Notes under the pieces: model-generated
Told to the model about the DNA's origin: nothing
The model's input: only the letters and a program-made list of their open reading frames with translations
Database searches by the model: none
Made by a program: the position numbers and the translations under genes
Assembly (NCBI RefSeq): GCF_028463845.1
Contig: NZ_CP116805.1
Coordinates: 2,356,001-2,420,000 of the forward strand
Length of the DNA: 64,000 nt
Origin: Gimibacter soli
GTDB lineage: Bacteria > Pseudomonadota > Alphaproteobacteria > Sphingomonadales > Kordiimonadaceae
Direction of reading: 5' to 3'
Shown here: piece after piece, positions 51,785 to 60,703 of the stretch
Layout: each line of letters starts with the position of its first letter
Position numbering within the stretch: the first letter of the stretch is position 1

Positions 51785-52801
51785 TTACTCCGGCTTGTAA
51801 CGGGCCATCAGGTCGCGGTAGCGCTTCTCGAGATCGGCCCTGTCCACACCCTGCCGGGCGTTGACTTCTTCGATCAAGGTGGCGAGCCGCTCCTCAAGTT
51901 TCAATGAGGCGCGGGGCACAGCGGCCGCAATGGCCTTCATTTCAGCCAGATTGCCGTTGCAGTGAAGCGCGATATCGCAGCCGGCCGCCAGCGCATCGGC
52001 GGCGCGCTTCTCGATGGCGCCATCGAGCGCATTCATCGAAAGATCGTCCGAGAACAGGATGCCCTGGAAGCCGATCTTCATACGGATGATCCGGCCGATC
52101 ACGACCTTGGAAAGCGTCGCGGGGCGCGCGGGATCAATGGCCTGGTAAATGATATGCGCCGTCATCGCGAAGGGCGCGTCATGAAGCGCGGCGAACGGCA
52201 CGAAATCGGTTTTCGAAAGGTCCTCAAGCGACGCGCTGACACGCGGCAGGCCGTGATGGCTGTCGACAAGTGAACGGCCATGGCCGGGAATATGCTTCAG
52301 CACGCCCAGCACGCCGCCGTCCGCCAGCGACTCCAGTGCTATTCGTCCAAGGGCCCCCACTAGCTGCGGGTCATGCGCAAAGGCACGGTCGCCGATCACC
52401 TTGTCCGCCCCGCGCTGCGGCACATCAAGGACCGGCAGGCAGTTCACATTGATGCCAAGCTGCACCAGATCATCGGCAATCAGGCGGCAATTGAGGCGAA
52501 GCGCACTGGCACCGAGCGTGGCATCCTGCCGCGCCATATGGCCAAAGGTTTCCATCGGCGGGTAGGCGCGCCAGTGCGGTGCCTTCAGGCGTTGCACACG
52601 GCCACCTTCCTGATCGATCATCACCGGCACATGCTTGCGGCCCGTGGTTTTCTTGAGTGCTGTGACTAGGGCCCGCACTTCATCAGGGGTGCCCACATTG
52701 CGGGCGAACAGAATGAAGCCCGCAGGCTTCACCTCGCTGAAAAAGGCAGCTTCTTCGTCGCTGAGTGTTGTGCCCGCGCAGCCGAAGACGACCGGAATCA
52801 T
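51785..52801 (-). CDS. nagZ: Beta-N-acetylhexosaminidase NagZ
   Basis: 338 aa, glycoside hydrolase family 3. The NagZ signature is K-H-I-P-G-H-G (169-175) followed by D-S-H-H-G-L-P (180-186), with the nucleophile region F-S-D-D-L-S-M near 245. It removes N-acetylglucosamine from anhydromuropeptides in the cytoplasm during wall recycling. It lies 10 bp after the SPOR protein and 5 bp before the M50 protease. Confidence 0.96.
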   Translation of the reverse strand: MIPVVFGCAGTTLSDEEAAFFSEVKPAGFILFARNVGTPDEVRALVTALKKTTGRKHVPVMIDQEGGRVQRLKAPHWRAYPPMETFGHMARQDATLGASALRLNCRLIADDLVQLGINVNCLPVLDVPQRGADKVIGDRAFAHDPQLVGALGRIALESLADGGVLGVLKHIPGHGRSLVDSHHGLPRVSASLEDLSKTDFVPFAALHDAPFAMTAHIIYQAIDPARPATLSKVVIGRIIRMKIGFQGILFSDDLSMNALDGAIEKRAADALAAGCDIALHCNGNLAEMKAIAAAVPRASLKLEERLATLIEEVNARQGVDRADLEKRYRDLMARYKPE

Positions 52802-52811
52802 CCCCGCCGCC

Positions 52812-53615
52812 TCACGGGTTCACCACGATGCAAGCCTGGGACTTGGACCGCAGGGCAAGGCAAAGCTGGTCGGCAGCGGCGCGGTCCTCGATGGGGCCGA
52901 ACCGCAGGCGGTAAAGTGCACGCTCCCCGGCCTGAACCCGCTCATATTGCGGAACAAGGCCGCCAAGCTCGCCACTGAATTTCTGCTTCAGCATCTTGGC
53001 CGCACCCTCGGCACTCGGTTCGCTGCCATAGGCGCCAAGCTGGATGCGATATTTGCCGGCGAACGATGTCTCTGCAGCTTCCTGCGGCAGGGCTGCTGCT
53101 GGTGCCGGTACTGTCGTTTCTGCTTCGGGTTCGGTAACCTGTGTGGTGGTCGCAGCAGTGGTGTCAGCGGCTGCCGGCATCGATGTATCGCGGTCGGTCG
53201 CACCGGGGGCATAGCCCTCTTCGCCCGGCTCGCCCTCAAGGGCTTCTTCCGGCAGGGCTTCCATCGGCTGTTCAGCCGGCTGACCAAGGGCGACGTCTTC
53301 GCGGCTCTCGATCCCTGCGGCCTTGTCGAAGACCTGCTTGTCCTGATGGTCGACCTTCATGCCGCCGGCGTCTTCGGGGCGCACCTTCATCGGTTCGCTC
53401 GGAGCGCTGACATGCATCGGCGCGCCGTCCGGCTGATCTTCGTAAAGCACAACAATCGCAGTGATGAACAGGATCACCAGAAGGATGGCCCCGCCCGCGA
53501 CGATCATCATCGTGCGACGGTTGCCGAACATACCTTCTTCATATTCTTCCTCGGGCACCGGCTGCAGCCAGGGTGGCGTTTCCCGGTCATTCTGCCCATA
53601 AGGATTGTCGCTCAT
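52812..53615 (-). CDS. SPOR-domain membrane protein
   Basis: 267 aa from the ATG at 53615, two bases after the argS stop. Short cytoplasmic part with a P-P-W-L-Q-P motif, one transmembrane helix (about 35-58), a long Pro/Glu/Ala-rich periplasmic linker and a C-terminal SPOR domain (about 190-265) with Y-R-I-Q-L-G-A-Y and Y-R-L-R-F-G-P. SPOR domains bind denuded peptidoglycan at the septum. Position between argS and nagZ is the usual alphaproteobacterial one. Confidence 0.93.
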   Translation of the reverse strand: MSDNPYGQNDRETPPWLQPVPEEEYEEGMFGNRRTMMIVAGGAILLVILFITAIVVLYEDQPDGAPMHVSAPSEPMKVRPEDAGGMKVDHQDKQVFDKAAGIESREDVALGQPAEQPMEALPEEALEGEPGEEGYAPGATDRDTSMPAAADTTAATTTQVTEPEAETTVPAPAAALPQEAAETSFAGKYRIQLGAYGSEPSAEGAAKMLKQKFSGELGGLVPQYERVQAGERALYRLRFGPIEDRAAADQLCLALRSKSQACIVVNP

Positions 53616-53616
53616 A

Positions 53617-55368
53617 TCACCGCATTTCCTCAACCGGTGTGACACCGAGAACGGCAAGGCCACTCGCGATCACGAGCGCTGCCGCACGAATGAGGGCCAG
53701 GCGGGCCGCCGTCAGGGCTGCGTCCCCCTCGATCACGAACCGAAGGCTCGTGTCTTCATTGCCCCTGTTCCAGAAGGTATGAAACTCGGAGGCAAGATCA
53801 TAGAGGAAAAATGCAATCCGGTGCGGCTCATGCGCCTCGGCTGCCGCTTCCACCATGCGCGGCCACGCCGCCATCGACCGGATCAGCGCCAGCTCGGCCG
53901 GGTGGTCGAGGCAGCTGATATCCACTTTGGCAAGCGCCGCGTCGTCGAAAGCGACACCCGGGAAGGCTTCTGCCGCCTTGCGCAGCACCGAGAAGACCCG
54001 GGCGTGGGCATATTGCACATAGAAGACCGGGTTATCCTTCGATTGCTCCATCACCTTGGCGAAGTCGAAATCGAGCGGCGCATCGTTCTTGCGGGTCAGC
54101 ATGATGAAGCGGGTAACATCGCGGCCAACTTCATCCACTACTTCACGAAGCGTCACGAAGTTACCGGCTCGTTTGGACATTTTTACAGGCTCGCCGTCAC
54201 GGAACAGGCGCACCAGTTGGCAGAGTTTGACATCAAGCTCGGCGTCGTCATCAAGCGCTTTCACCGCCGCCTGCATACGCTTCACATAGCCGCCGTGATC
54301 CGCGCCCAGTACATCGATCATGTCCTTGAAGCCGCGGTTGATCTTGTCGAGGTGATAGGCGATGTCCGCCGCGAAATAGGTATATTCGCCGGTCGATTTC
54401 TGCAGCGGGCGGTCCACGTCGTCGCCAAAGGCTGTGGCGCGGAACAGGGTCTGCTCACGCGGCTCCCAGTCCTCCGGCGTCTTGCCCTTCGGCGCTTCCA
54501 GCACGCCCTGATACATATGCCCGCGCTTGGTGAGAACCTCGACGGTTTCCGGGATACGGCCGCTTTCGTGCAGCGAACGCTCGGAGAAGAAGACGTCATG
54601 TTCGACGCCCAGCACCTTCAGGTCCTCGCGGATCAGATCCATCATGGCGTTCGAGGCATCGATCTTGAAAAGTTTCAGCCACGCGTCTTCCGGGGCATCC
54701 AGATACTGGTCGCCGTACTTGGCTTTCAGCATCTGACCGACCGGCACCAGATAGTCGCCGGGGTAAAGCCCCTCGGGGATTTCACCGATATCGCGACCGA
54801 AGGCTTCCTGATAGCGCAGGTGCGCCGAACGGGCGAGCGTATCGACCTGGCTGCCGGCGTCGTTGATATAATATTCCTTGGCGACCTTGTAGCCGGCCTT
54901 GGCCAGCAGGTTCGCCAGCGCATCGCCGAACACAGCCCCGCGCACGTGGCCCACATGCATCGGGCCCGTCGGGTTCGCCGATACATATTCAACGTTCACG
55001 GCACGGCCTGCACCAAGCGCGCCGTCCCCGAAAGCCGTACCCGACTTCAGGATCGTGGCCACCTGTGCTTGCCAAACAGAATGCGCGAGCCGCCAGTTGA
55101 TGAAACCGGGGCCGGCAATATCAACGCCTTCAACACCCTTGGCAGCCCCCAGAAGCGGCGCCAGCATATCCGCGATATCGCGCGGCTTCATGCCTGCCTG
55201 CTTGGACAGCACAAGGGCAGCGTTCGTCGCCATATCGCCGTGGCTTGCGTCTCGCGGTGGTTCCACCGTCACGGCGGTGCAATCGAGGCCGCCCGGCAGG
55301 CGGCCTTCTTGTGCAAGGCCCGTGAGCAGGTTGACGATCAGCTGGCGATATTCGGCGAAAATGTTCAT
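53617..55368 (-). CDS. argS: Arginyl-tRNA synthetase
   Basis: 583 aa. Class I motifs: P-T-G-P-M-H-V-G-H (133-141) and V-K-M-S-K-R-A-G-N near 360-370 (KMSKS). N-terminal add-1 domain and C-terminal anticodon domain with DALBR-like helices are present. It charges tRNA-Arg. Its start overlaps the dgt stop by 4 bp. Confidence 0.98.
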   Translation of the reverse strand: MNIFAEYRQLIVNLLTGLAQEGRLPGGLDCTAVTVEPPRDASHGDMATNAALVLSKQAGMKPRDIADMLAPLLGAAKGVEGVDIAGPGFINWRLAHSVWQAQVATILKSGTAFGDGALGAGRAVNVEYVSANPTGPMHVGHVRGAVFGDALANLLAKAGYKVAKEYYINDAGSQVDTLARSAHLRYQEAFGRDIGEIPEGLYPGDYLVPVGQMLKAKYGDQYLDAPEDAWLKLFKIDASNAMMDLIREDLKVLGVEHDVFFSERSLHESGRIPETVEVLTKRGHMYQGVLEAPKGKTPEDWEPREQTLFRATAFGDDVDRPLQKSTGEYTYFAADIAYHLDKINRGFKDMIDVLGADHGGYVKRMQAAVKALDDDAELDVKLCQLVRLFRDGEPVKMSKRAGNFVTLREVVDEVGRDVTRFIMLTRKNDAPLDFDFAKVMEQSKDNPVFYVQYAHARVFSVLRKAAEAFPGVAFDDAALAKVDISCLDHPAELALIRSMAAWPRMVEAAAEAHEPHRIAFFLYDLASEFHTFWNRGNEDTSLRFVIEGDAALTAARLALIRAAALVIASGLAVLGVTPVEEMR

Positions 55369-56576
55369 TGCGTTACCCGGGAGAGGTCAAAGAGCTTGGC
55401 ATGTTCGCCAAAGGCGAACCGGTCGGTCATGCCAGCGATGAAATCGGCCACCACGCGGGCGGTCTCGGCCGTGCGGGCGCCGCTTGTGCGCGCGCTCCAT
55501 TCAGTCGGCAGGCATTCCGGCTCGCTGATATAAAGTTGGAACAAGTCTGTCACAACCCTTTTCGCCTTGCTGGTAACGCGATTGACGAGATAGTGGCGGT
55601 ACATCCGCTCAAAGAGGAACTCTTTCAGCGTCTTCACGGCCCGACCCATTTCAGGCCCGAACGAGATGGTCGGCTGGCCGGCATTGCGGATATCGTCCGG
55701 CGACTGCGGGTTCAGCGCATCCAGCCGCTTGCGGCTTTCGATCGTCAGGTCAGCGACCATACGGTTGATCAGGCGGCGGACCAACTCATGGATCAGGATA
55801 TCCTTGGGCGCATTCGGATAGGTCCATTTCACTTCGTCAATCAACTGGGCGAGCACAGGGATTGGCTTCAGCTCGTCAAGATCGAAAAGGTTGGCGCGCA
55901 GGCCATCATCCAGATCGTGGCTCGAATAGGCGATATCGTCAGCGAGCGCCGCAATCTGCGCTTCGGCGCTGGCATAGGTATGCAGCTCCAGATCCAACGT
56001 CGGCAGGAATTCACGCAGGCCAAACGGCAGAGACGCCGGCGGATTTTTGGGATCGATGGCTTTATCGAGAAGCGGGCCATTGTGCTTGGCGAGGCCCTCG
56101 AGCGTTTCCCATGTCAGGTTCAGGCCATCGAACGAAGCATAGCGATGCTCCAGCTTCGTCAGCAGGCGCAGGGTCTGCGCATTGTGATCGAAGCCGTCAT
56201 ATTCCTTCATACACTCGTTCAGCACCGCTTCGCCCGCATGGCCGAACGGCGGGTGGCCAAGATCGTGCGCCAGCGCCAGTGCCTCGCCGAGGTCCTCGTT
56301 CAGGTGCATTTCACGGCACACCGAACGGGCAATCTGGGCGGTTTCCAGCGAATGGGTCAGGCGCGTTCGGTAATGGTCGCCCTCGTGATACACAAAGACC
56401 TGCGTCTTGTGCTTCAGGCGGCGGAAGCTCGATGAATGGATCACACGGTCACGGTCGCGCTGGTAAGGGCTGCGAGTCGGGCTTTCCGGCTCCTTGACGA
56501 GACGCCCCCTGCTGTTGTCGGTGCGGCAGGCGTAAGGGGCGAGAAGGTCGTCATAGCTGGGCAGCGCGAGCGTCAT
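55365..56576 (-). CDS. dgt: dGTP triphosphohydrolase-like HD protein
   Basis: 403 aa. HD-domain residues: R-L-T-H-S-L-E near 72 (H75), [11 protein letters not shown] (H104, D105, H108, H113), and a D-D-I-A-Y-S-S-H-D segment near 210. This is the short alphaproteobacterial Dgt form that hydrolyses dNTPs to deoxynucleosides and tripolyphosphate. It precedes argS in the usual order and is divergent from the PAS gene across the CtrA-box cluster. Confidence 0.95.
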   Translation of the reverse strand: MTLALPSYDDLLAPYACRTDNSRGRLVKEPESPTRSPYQRDRDRVIHSSSFRRLKHKTQVFVYHEGDHYRTRLTHSLETAQIARSVCREMHLNEDLGEALALAHDLGHPPFGHAGEAVLNECMKEYDGFDHNAQTLRLLTKLEHRYASFDGLNLTWETLEGLAKHNGPLLDKAIDPKNPPASLPFGLREFLPTLDLELHTYASAEAQIAALADDIAYSSHDLDDGLRANLFDLDELKPIPVLAQLIDEVKWTYPNAPKDILIHELVRRLINRMVADLTIESRKRLDALNPQSPDDIRNAGQPTISFGPEMGRAVKTLKEFLFERMYRHYLVNRVTSKAKRVVTDLFQLYISEPECLPTEWSARTSGARTAETARVVADFIAGMTDRFAFGEHAKLFDLSRVTQ

Positions 56577-56684
56577 CGATGTCTCCGGGCAAGGGGCACA
56601 AATTGGATGGGAGGCACCTTATCCGGGAGGCAAAAACACGGCAACCGATTATCTCGCCGACCTCTCATCCACCTCGCGAAAATA

Positions 56685-56740
56685 TTAACAAAACATTAAT
56701 TCACATCTTGAAGGTTAAGATGATTTTAACTATGCTTTAA
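56685..56740. promoter_or_regulatory. Cluster of CtrA-like boxes between dgt and the PAS gene
   Basis: Five TTAA half-sites at 56685, 56696, 56715, 56726 and 56737. The first two are 7 bp apart (TTAACAAAACATTAA), and the last three form two overlapping TTAA-N7-TTAA boxes with 11-bp period. This is the exact CtrA spacing three times within 56 bp of a GC-rich genome. The last half-site ends 5 bp before the PAS start. Confidence 0.65.
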
Positions 56741-56745
56741 CAATC

Positions 56746-57282
56746 ATGATCACGGCGGCTACCATACTCGGCCATGATGCCAATTCCCTGACGGCAGCTT
56801 TTCAGGACAATCTGCTTACCCACTGGAACGAGATCCGCAACGGGCACCGCTTCCCCCTGCGTCGTGCCTTCCGTCCGCAGACGGCATCCCGTCACCTCCC
56901 CCGTGTGGCGATGGTGAGCATCGATGCGGACAAGGCCTTCCACACACGTGTTGTTGGCAGCGACATCGTGGAACGGCTGCATCTCGACACCAGTACCGAT
57001 CCGTTGATTGAAGCAAACGACCCGCATACTCGCGATCTTTTGATCCAACTGTTGGGCACGGCGCGTGATGCTGCGATGCCGGTTTATCTGGAAGGTGTGT
57101 TCTCCCCCGCCGCCTTCCACAGCATCGCCTTCACTGCGCTCGTGCTGCCCTTTTCCATGAACGACAGCGGCGAAAGCCTTGATGTGCTGATGCTGGCGTT
57201 CGACTTTTCCCGCCCCCACACGGTTGACTTTTCAACCTACGAACGCCGCGCCGACGACACTTCTTTCGGCGCCGCCATTTGA
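56746..57282 (+). CDS. PAS domain protein (PAS_5 / DUF1488-unrelated family)
   Basis: 178 aa. The first part (about 15-45) has L-T-H-W-N-E-I-R-N-G-H-R-F-P-L-R, and the core (V-A-M-V-S-I-D, T-R-V-V-G-S-D-I-V-E, Y-L-E-G-V-F) matches the PAS_5 family, sensor-like domains common in alphaproteobacteria. No output domain is present. There is no Shine-Dalgarno sequence before the ATG; upstream is the AT-rich CtrA-box cluster, so the mRNA may be leaderless or the start misplaced. A role in cell-cycle or stress sensing is only inferred from the boxes. Confidence 0.8.
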   Translation: MITAATILGHDANSLTAAFQDNLLTHWNEIRNGHRFPLRRAFRPQTASRHLPRVAMVSIDADKAFHTRVVGSDIVERLHLDTSTDPLIEANDPHTRDLLIQLLGTARDAAMPVYLEGVFSPAAFHSIAFTALVLPFSMNDSGESLDVLMLAFDFSRPHTVDFSTYERRADDTSFGAAI

Positions 57283-57363
57283 CCCTGAGCCCCGGACGCC
57301 TTACATAAGGGCCAAAGCACCCTCCGGGCATGACCCGACAGGGCCAGTTTCAAGGACAGCGTC

Positions 57364-57705
57364 ATGGCACAACAACAAGCCCCCGTTTCCATCAGCGAAC
57401 GCGCCGCAAAGCGCGTGGCGCAGATCATTGCCGCCGAAGGCAAGCCGGACCTGAAGTTCCGCCTGTCGGTTTCTGGCGGCGGCTGCAGCGGCTTCCAGTA
57501 CGGGTTCGATCTTGTGTCCGATGCCGCCCCCGATGATGTGAAAGTGGAGCGCGACGGCGTGACGATGCTCGTCGACAGCATGTCGCTACTGTATGTGATC
57601 GGCTCGGAAGTCGATTATGTGGAAGACCTTGTCGGCGCCTCCTTCCAGGTGAAAAACCCGAATGCCACCGCTTCGTGCGGCTGCGGCACCTCGTTCGCGG
57701 TCTGA
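57364..57705 (+). CDS. erpA: Iron-sulfur cluster insertion protein ErpA/HesB family
   Basis: 113 aa. The three cluster-binding cysteines of A-type carriers are present: one in S-G-G-G-C-S-G-F-Q-Y and two in the C-terminal C-G-C-G-T-S-F. A-type proteins pass Fe-S clusters to apo-enzymes in the cytoplasm. Start ATG at 57364 follows AAGGA. xthA starts 6 bp downstream. Confidence 0.94.
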   Translation: MAQQQAPVSISERAAKRVAQIIAAEGKPDLKFRLSVSGGGCSGFQYGFDLVSDAAPDDVKVERDGVTMLVDSMSLLYVIGSEVDYVEDLVGASFQVKNPNATASCGCGTSFAV

Positions 57706-57711
57706 CCCCGT

Positions 57712-58482
57712 ATGCGGATCGCAACATTCAACATCAACGGGGTGAAGGCCCGCCTGCCCCGCCTCCTCGAATGGATCGAAACCTTCTCGCCCGATGTCGC
57801 CTGCCTGCAGGAGATCAAAAGCATCGACGAGAATTTCCCGCGGCTCGAGATCGAAGCCCTTGGCTATAACGTTGAAACCCACGGCCAGAAAGGCTTCAAC
57901 GGCGTTGCGCTGATATCGAAGCATGCGATTTCCGATGTGAAGCGCGGCCTGCCGGGCGACGACAGCGACGAACAGGCCCGCTATATCGAGGGCACCGTCA
58001 ACGGTGTCCGCATCGCGTCCATCTACCTGCCGAACGGCAACCCGCAGCCGGGGCCGAAATTCGACTACAAGCTCGCCTGGATGGACCGCCTGATCGCCCA
58101 CGCGAGAGACCTGCTGGCAACCGAGATGCCGCTGGTGCTGGCCGGCGACTATAACGTCATCCCGGAAGATATCGATTGCCACAATCCCGCCGCATGGGCT
58201 GATGACGCGCTGACCCAGCCCGAAAGCCGGCAGAGGCTGCGCACGCTGATCAACCTCGGCCTTACCGATGCCCTGCGCCAGATCAAGCCATCGGGCCCCG
58301 CCTACACCTTCTGGGACTATCAGGCGGGCGCATGGCAAAAAGATCACGGCATCCGGATCGATCACCTGCTTCTTTCCGCCGAAGCAGCCGACCGGCTGGA
58401 GGACTGCGCCGTGGACCGCGGCCCGCGCGGACTTGAAACACCCAGCGATCACACGCCCGTCTGGATCAAACTCCGCGACTGA
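57712..58482 (+). CDS. xthA: Exodeoxyribonuclease III
   Basis: 256 aa. Endonuclease/exonuclease/phosphatase fold: F-N-I-N-G-V-K-A-R near 5, L-Q-E-I-K-S near 32, Y-L-P-N-G-N-P near 105, G-D-Y-N-V-I-P near 147, R-I-D-H-L-L-L-S near 219 and S-D-H-T-P-V at the end. It is an AP endonuclease and 3' exonuclease in base-excision repair. Likely co-transcribed with erpA. Confidence 0.97.
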   Translation: MRIATFNINGVKARLPRLLEWIETFSPDVACLQEIKSIDENFPRLEIEALGYNVETHGQKGFNGVALISKHAISDVKRGLPGDDSDEQARYIEGTVNGVRIASIYLPNGNPQPGPKFDYKLAWMDRLIAHARDLLATEMPLVLAGDYNVIPEDIDCHNPAAWADDALTQPESRQRLRTLINLGLTDALRQIKPSGPAYTFWDYQAGAWQKDHGIRIDHLLLSAEAADRLEDCAVDRGPRGLETPSDHTPVWIKLRD

Positions 58483-58501
58483 TCCGGGCACCGGTTCAGG
58501 C

Positions 58502-58530
58502 TTGCCAAGCACCATTTCCACCGCTATGGT
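58502..58530 (+). promoter_or_regulatory. Sigma70-type promoter upstream of the riboswitch
   Basis: TTGCCA (58502-58507), exactly 17 bp, TATGGT (58525-58530). A start near 58537 would place the riboswitch core at the very beginning of the transcript. Confidence 0.6.
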
Positions 58531-58534
58531 CCGC

Positions 58535-58700
58535 CCCGTCATTGGGGAGTAGCCGCCCTCCGTTTGAGAGGGGGATGCGTCAACAAACTTGAGCCTGCGG
58601 GTTCATGGCGTATCCGGCAAATGCTTGGCGAGACCTTTGGCTTCACCGCTGTCCCAGGGGCTGGGCGGAGCGGCGAGCCATTGGTCATTCTGCCGTCCGG
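58535..58700 (+). ncRNA. yybP-ykoY-type manganese riboswitch
   Basis: The region holds the conserved blocks of the yybP-ykoY motif in order: ATTGGGGAGTAGCC (58541-58554), GCGTCAACA (58577-58585) and GGCGAGACCTTTGGC (58627-58641), separated by stems such as GCCCTC...GAGGG. This RNA class senses Mn2+ and controls manganese exporters. The downstream gene is a GDT1/UPF0016 transporter, a known partner of the class. Outer boundaries are approximate. An apparent open frame here is not a gene. Confidence 0.85.
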
Positions 58701-58717
58701 CCCTTGATGGACTTTTC

Positions 58718-59275
58718 ATGGAAGCTTTTCTCGTTTCAACCGGCGTCGTTGCCATCGCTGAAATCGGCGACAAGACGCAGCTGCTGGCGCTTTTCCTGGC
58801 TGCCCGGTTTCGCGCCCCTGTCCCTATAATCCTCGGCATCCTTGTCGCTACGCTCGCGAACCACGGGCTTGCCGCCTGGGCGGGGCTGATGGTCGCCGAC
58901 TGGCTGAGCGGCGATTCGCTGCGCTGGATTCTCGGCCTGTCGTTCCTCGCGATGGCTGGATGGATGCTGGTGCCCGACAAGCTGGATGACGACGCACAGG
59001 CAAATGGCCGTTTCGGGCCGTTCCTCGCCACTCTCATCGCCTTCTTCCTTGTGGAAATCGGCGACAAGACGCAGGTCGCGACCGTTGCCCTTTCAGCGCG
59101 GTTTCAGGATCTTCTGCTGGTTACTGCCGGCACGACGCTTGGCATGATGCTCGCCAATGTGCCTGCCGTGCTGATCGGCGATGCAGCGGCGACCAAAATC
59201 CCGCTGAAACTGGTGCACGGGATTGCCGCAGTGATCTTTGCAGCCCTCGGGATTGTGGTACTGGTGGCCTTCTAG
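58718..59275 (+). CDS. TMEM165/GDT1 (UPF0016) family cation exporter, probable Mn2+ exporter
   Basis: 185 aa from the ATG at 58718. Six predicted membrane helices in two repeats, each with the family motif E-x-G-D-K-T: E-I-G-D-K-T-Q near 15-21 and again near 113-119. Members export Mn2+ or exchange Ca2+/Mn2+ for protons. The upstream yybP-ykoY riboswitch strongly supports manganese. It converges with panD, 6 bp apart. A longer in-frame reading from 58589 would overlap the riboswitch and is rejected. Confidence 0.93.
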   Translation: MEAFLVSTGVVAIAEIGDKTQLLALFLAARFRAPVPIILGILVATLANHGLAAWAGLMVADWLSGDSLRWILGLSFLAMAGWMLVPDKLDDDAQANGRFGPFLATLIAFFLVEIGDKTQVATVALSARFQDLLLVTAGTTLGMMLANVPAVLIGDAAATKIPLKLVHGIAAVIFAALGIVVLVAF

Positions 59276-59281
59276 GCCGTG

Positions 59282-59755
59282 TCAGGCGTCAACCGGCTCG
59301 TACTTCTCACCGAGCCGGTTACCTGCCGGCGCGCCAAGCGTTTCGAGTGACGGGGTCACATATTCATCGATGCTGACGATGCGGTTGGCGGCGTCCACAT
59401 GCACGGCGCGGCTGACGCGGCCCGGCAGATCGCGGGCCGGCACCTGCTCATACCCCATGATGATGGCGAGATCACCTTTCGAGAAATGATGCGCAGCCGC
59501 ACCATTCAGGCAGATATCACCACCGCCTTCCGGCCCCTCGATCACATAGGTGGTGAGCCGCGCGCCATTGGTGATATTCACCACATCCACCGCCGTGTGC
59601 GGCAGGATGCCGGACGCACGCAGGAGTGCGGGGTCAACCGTGATTGAGCCCACATAGTGGAGCTCGGCCCCCGTCACCGTCACACGGTGCAGCTTGCCAT
59701 ACATGAAAGCGCGGGTCGCGCCATCGAGCGTGGGGCCAAGAGACTTCGCGGACAT
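59282..59755 (-). CDS. panD: Aspartate 1-decarboxylase PanD
   Basis: 157 aa. Pyruvoyl enzyme with the self-cleavage site Y-V-G-S (G36-S37), preceded by G-K-L-H-R-V-T-V-T and followed by I-T-N-G-A-R-L-T-T-Y and N-G-A-A-A-H. It makes beta-alanine for pantothenate. Compared with the common form (cleavage at 24-25) the N-terminus is about 12 residues longer and the C-terminus extended. AGGAG precedes the ATG at 59755; an internal ATG at 59704 would give a conventional N-terminus. Confidence 0.94.
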   Translation of the reverse strand: MSAKSLGPTLDGATRAFMYGKLHRVTVTGAELHYVGSITVDPALLRASGILPHTAVDVVNITNGARLTTYVIEGPEGGGDICLNGAAAHHFSKGDLAIIMGYEQVPARDLPGRVSRAVHVDAANRIVSIDEYVTPSLETLGAPAGNRLGEKYEPVDA

Positions 59756-59839
59756 GGGACTTCACTCCTGTTCGAACATCGAACAGCGTGATGCCCCACC
59801 CGCATTCGAAGGTCAAGAGCCTGCCCGCAAGCCTTTGCT

Positions 59840-60637
59840 TCAGTTGACAGCCGGTTCCTCGTCGCGCGCCGCGATACACATCCGGTAGCGCACCCCGTGG
59901 GCGATGGCGATAGCCGCCATCATCGGAAAGGCCAGCACCACATTCAGCACAATCGACACAAGAGGCAGCCCCACCGCAATCAGCGCAAAGATCGGGATGA
60001 TGACCACAAGCTCGATCAGCATCAGCGCCACGGCAAAGTCCACCGTGTGGGGATGCTCCAGCCCCTCGCGGTCATCCCCGAGCGCGGTGCCCGTCAGGTT
60101 CGCCGAGAAGAAGGAGTAAACAAAGCAGGCAACAAGGATGCTGATGACCTGCAGCGTCATCTGCCCGAGGGTGAAGCTGGCCGACAGGAAAGCGAGGAAA
60201 CCTTCAACGCTGGAGATATCTTCAGCGGTCGGCTGCAGCCTTTCCCCGCCAAGGCCCATCATGCTGAGCCCCGCCGTGATCACCAGTGTGATGATGCCGA
60301 TAATGATGACGATGAGGATGAATTTCACGAAATTGACGAGGGCCGCCGAAAGAAACTTGCCAACCGACCCCGGAAATGCCCGCCCGGTGCCGAAAGCCGC
60401 GAGCCGGACCCAATAGTTGAAGGCAGCACTCATCGACATGCCAAAAAGCAGGATCAGGGCGACCGCCTTCAGGAACACGGCAAAGCCGGAGGTGCCGAAG
60501 TTCTTCGCTGCGCCAAAGCCCAAGCCAATCAGGATGGCAATGAGGCACAGGGCGAGGCCCACACCATAGGTGCGTATCCAGTGTTTCCACGTCAAAGCCC
60601 AGGATGCGCCAAACACGCCCAGAATTGAAAACTGCAT
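59840..60637 (-). CDS. Hypothetical multi-pass membrane protein
   Basis: 265 aa from the ATG at 60637, which has AGGGGG 6 bp upstream. Five to six hydrophobic segments: about 25-42, 53-72, 95-125 (VKFILIVIIIGIITLVITAGL), 155-180 and 205-245 (a long pair). Acidic loop near 130-145. The layout resembles uncharacterised alphaproteobacterial membrane proteins (possibly DUF4013-like), but I cannot name a family. It lies between panD and ilvD, all on the minus strand. Confidence 0.7.
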   Translation of the reverse strand: MQFSILGVFGASWALTWKHWIRTYGVGLALCLIAILIGLGFGAAKNFGTSGFAVFLKAVALILLFGMSMSAAFNYWVRLAAFGTGRAFPGSVGKFLSAALVNFVKFILIVIIIGIITLVITAGLSMMGLGGERLQPTAEDISSVEGFLAFLSASFTLGQMTLQVISILVACFVYSFFSANLTGTALGDDREGLEHPHTVDFAVALMLIELVVIIPIFALIAVGLPLVSIVLNVVLAFPMMAAIAIAHGVRYRMCIAARDEEPAVN

Positions 60638-60703
60638 GAATTTCCCCCTGATCGAATGTGAACAGAGGGAAACCCTAACCGAAGTTTCATGCAACTCAAG
60701 CGT

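Noticed and set aside
58589-58717. N-terminal extension of the GDT1-family gene
   Set aside because: The stretch contains conserved riboswitch blocks, and the protein family starts at the ATG at 58718.
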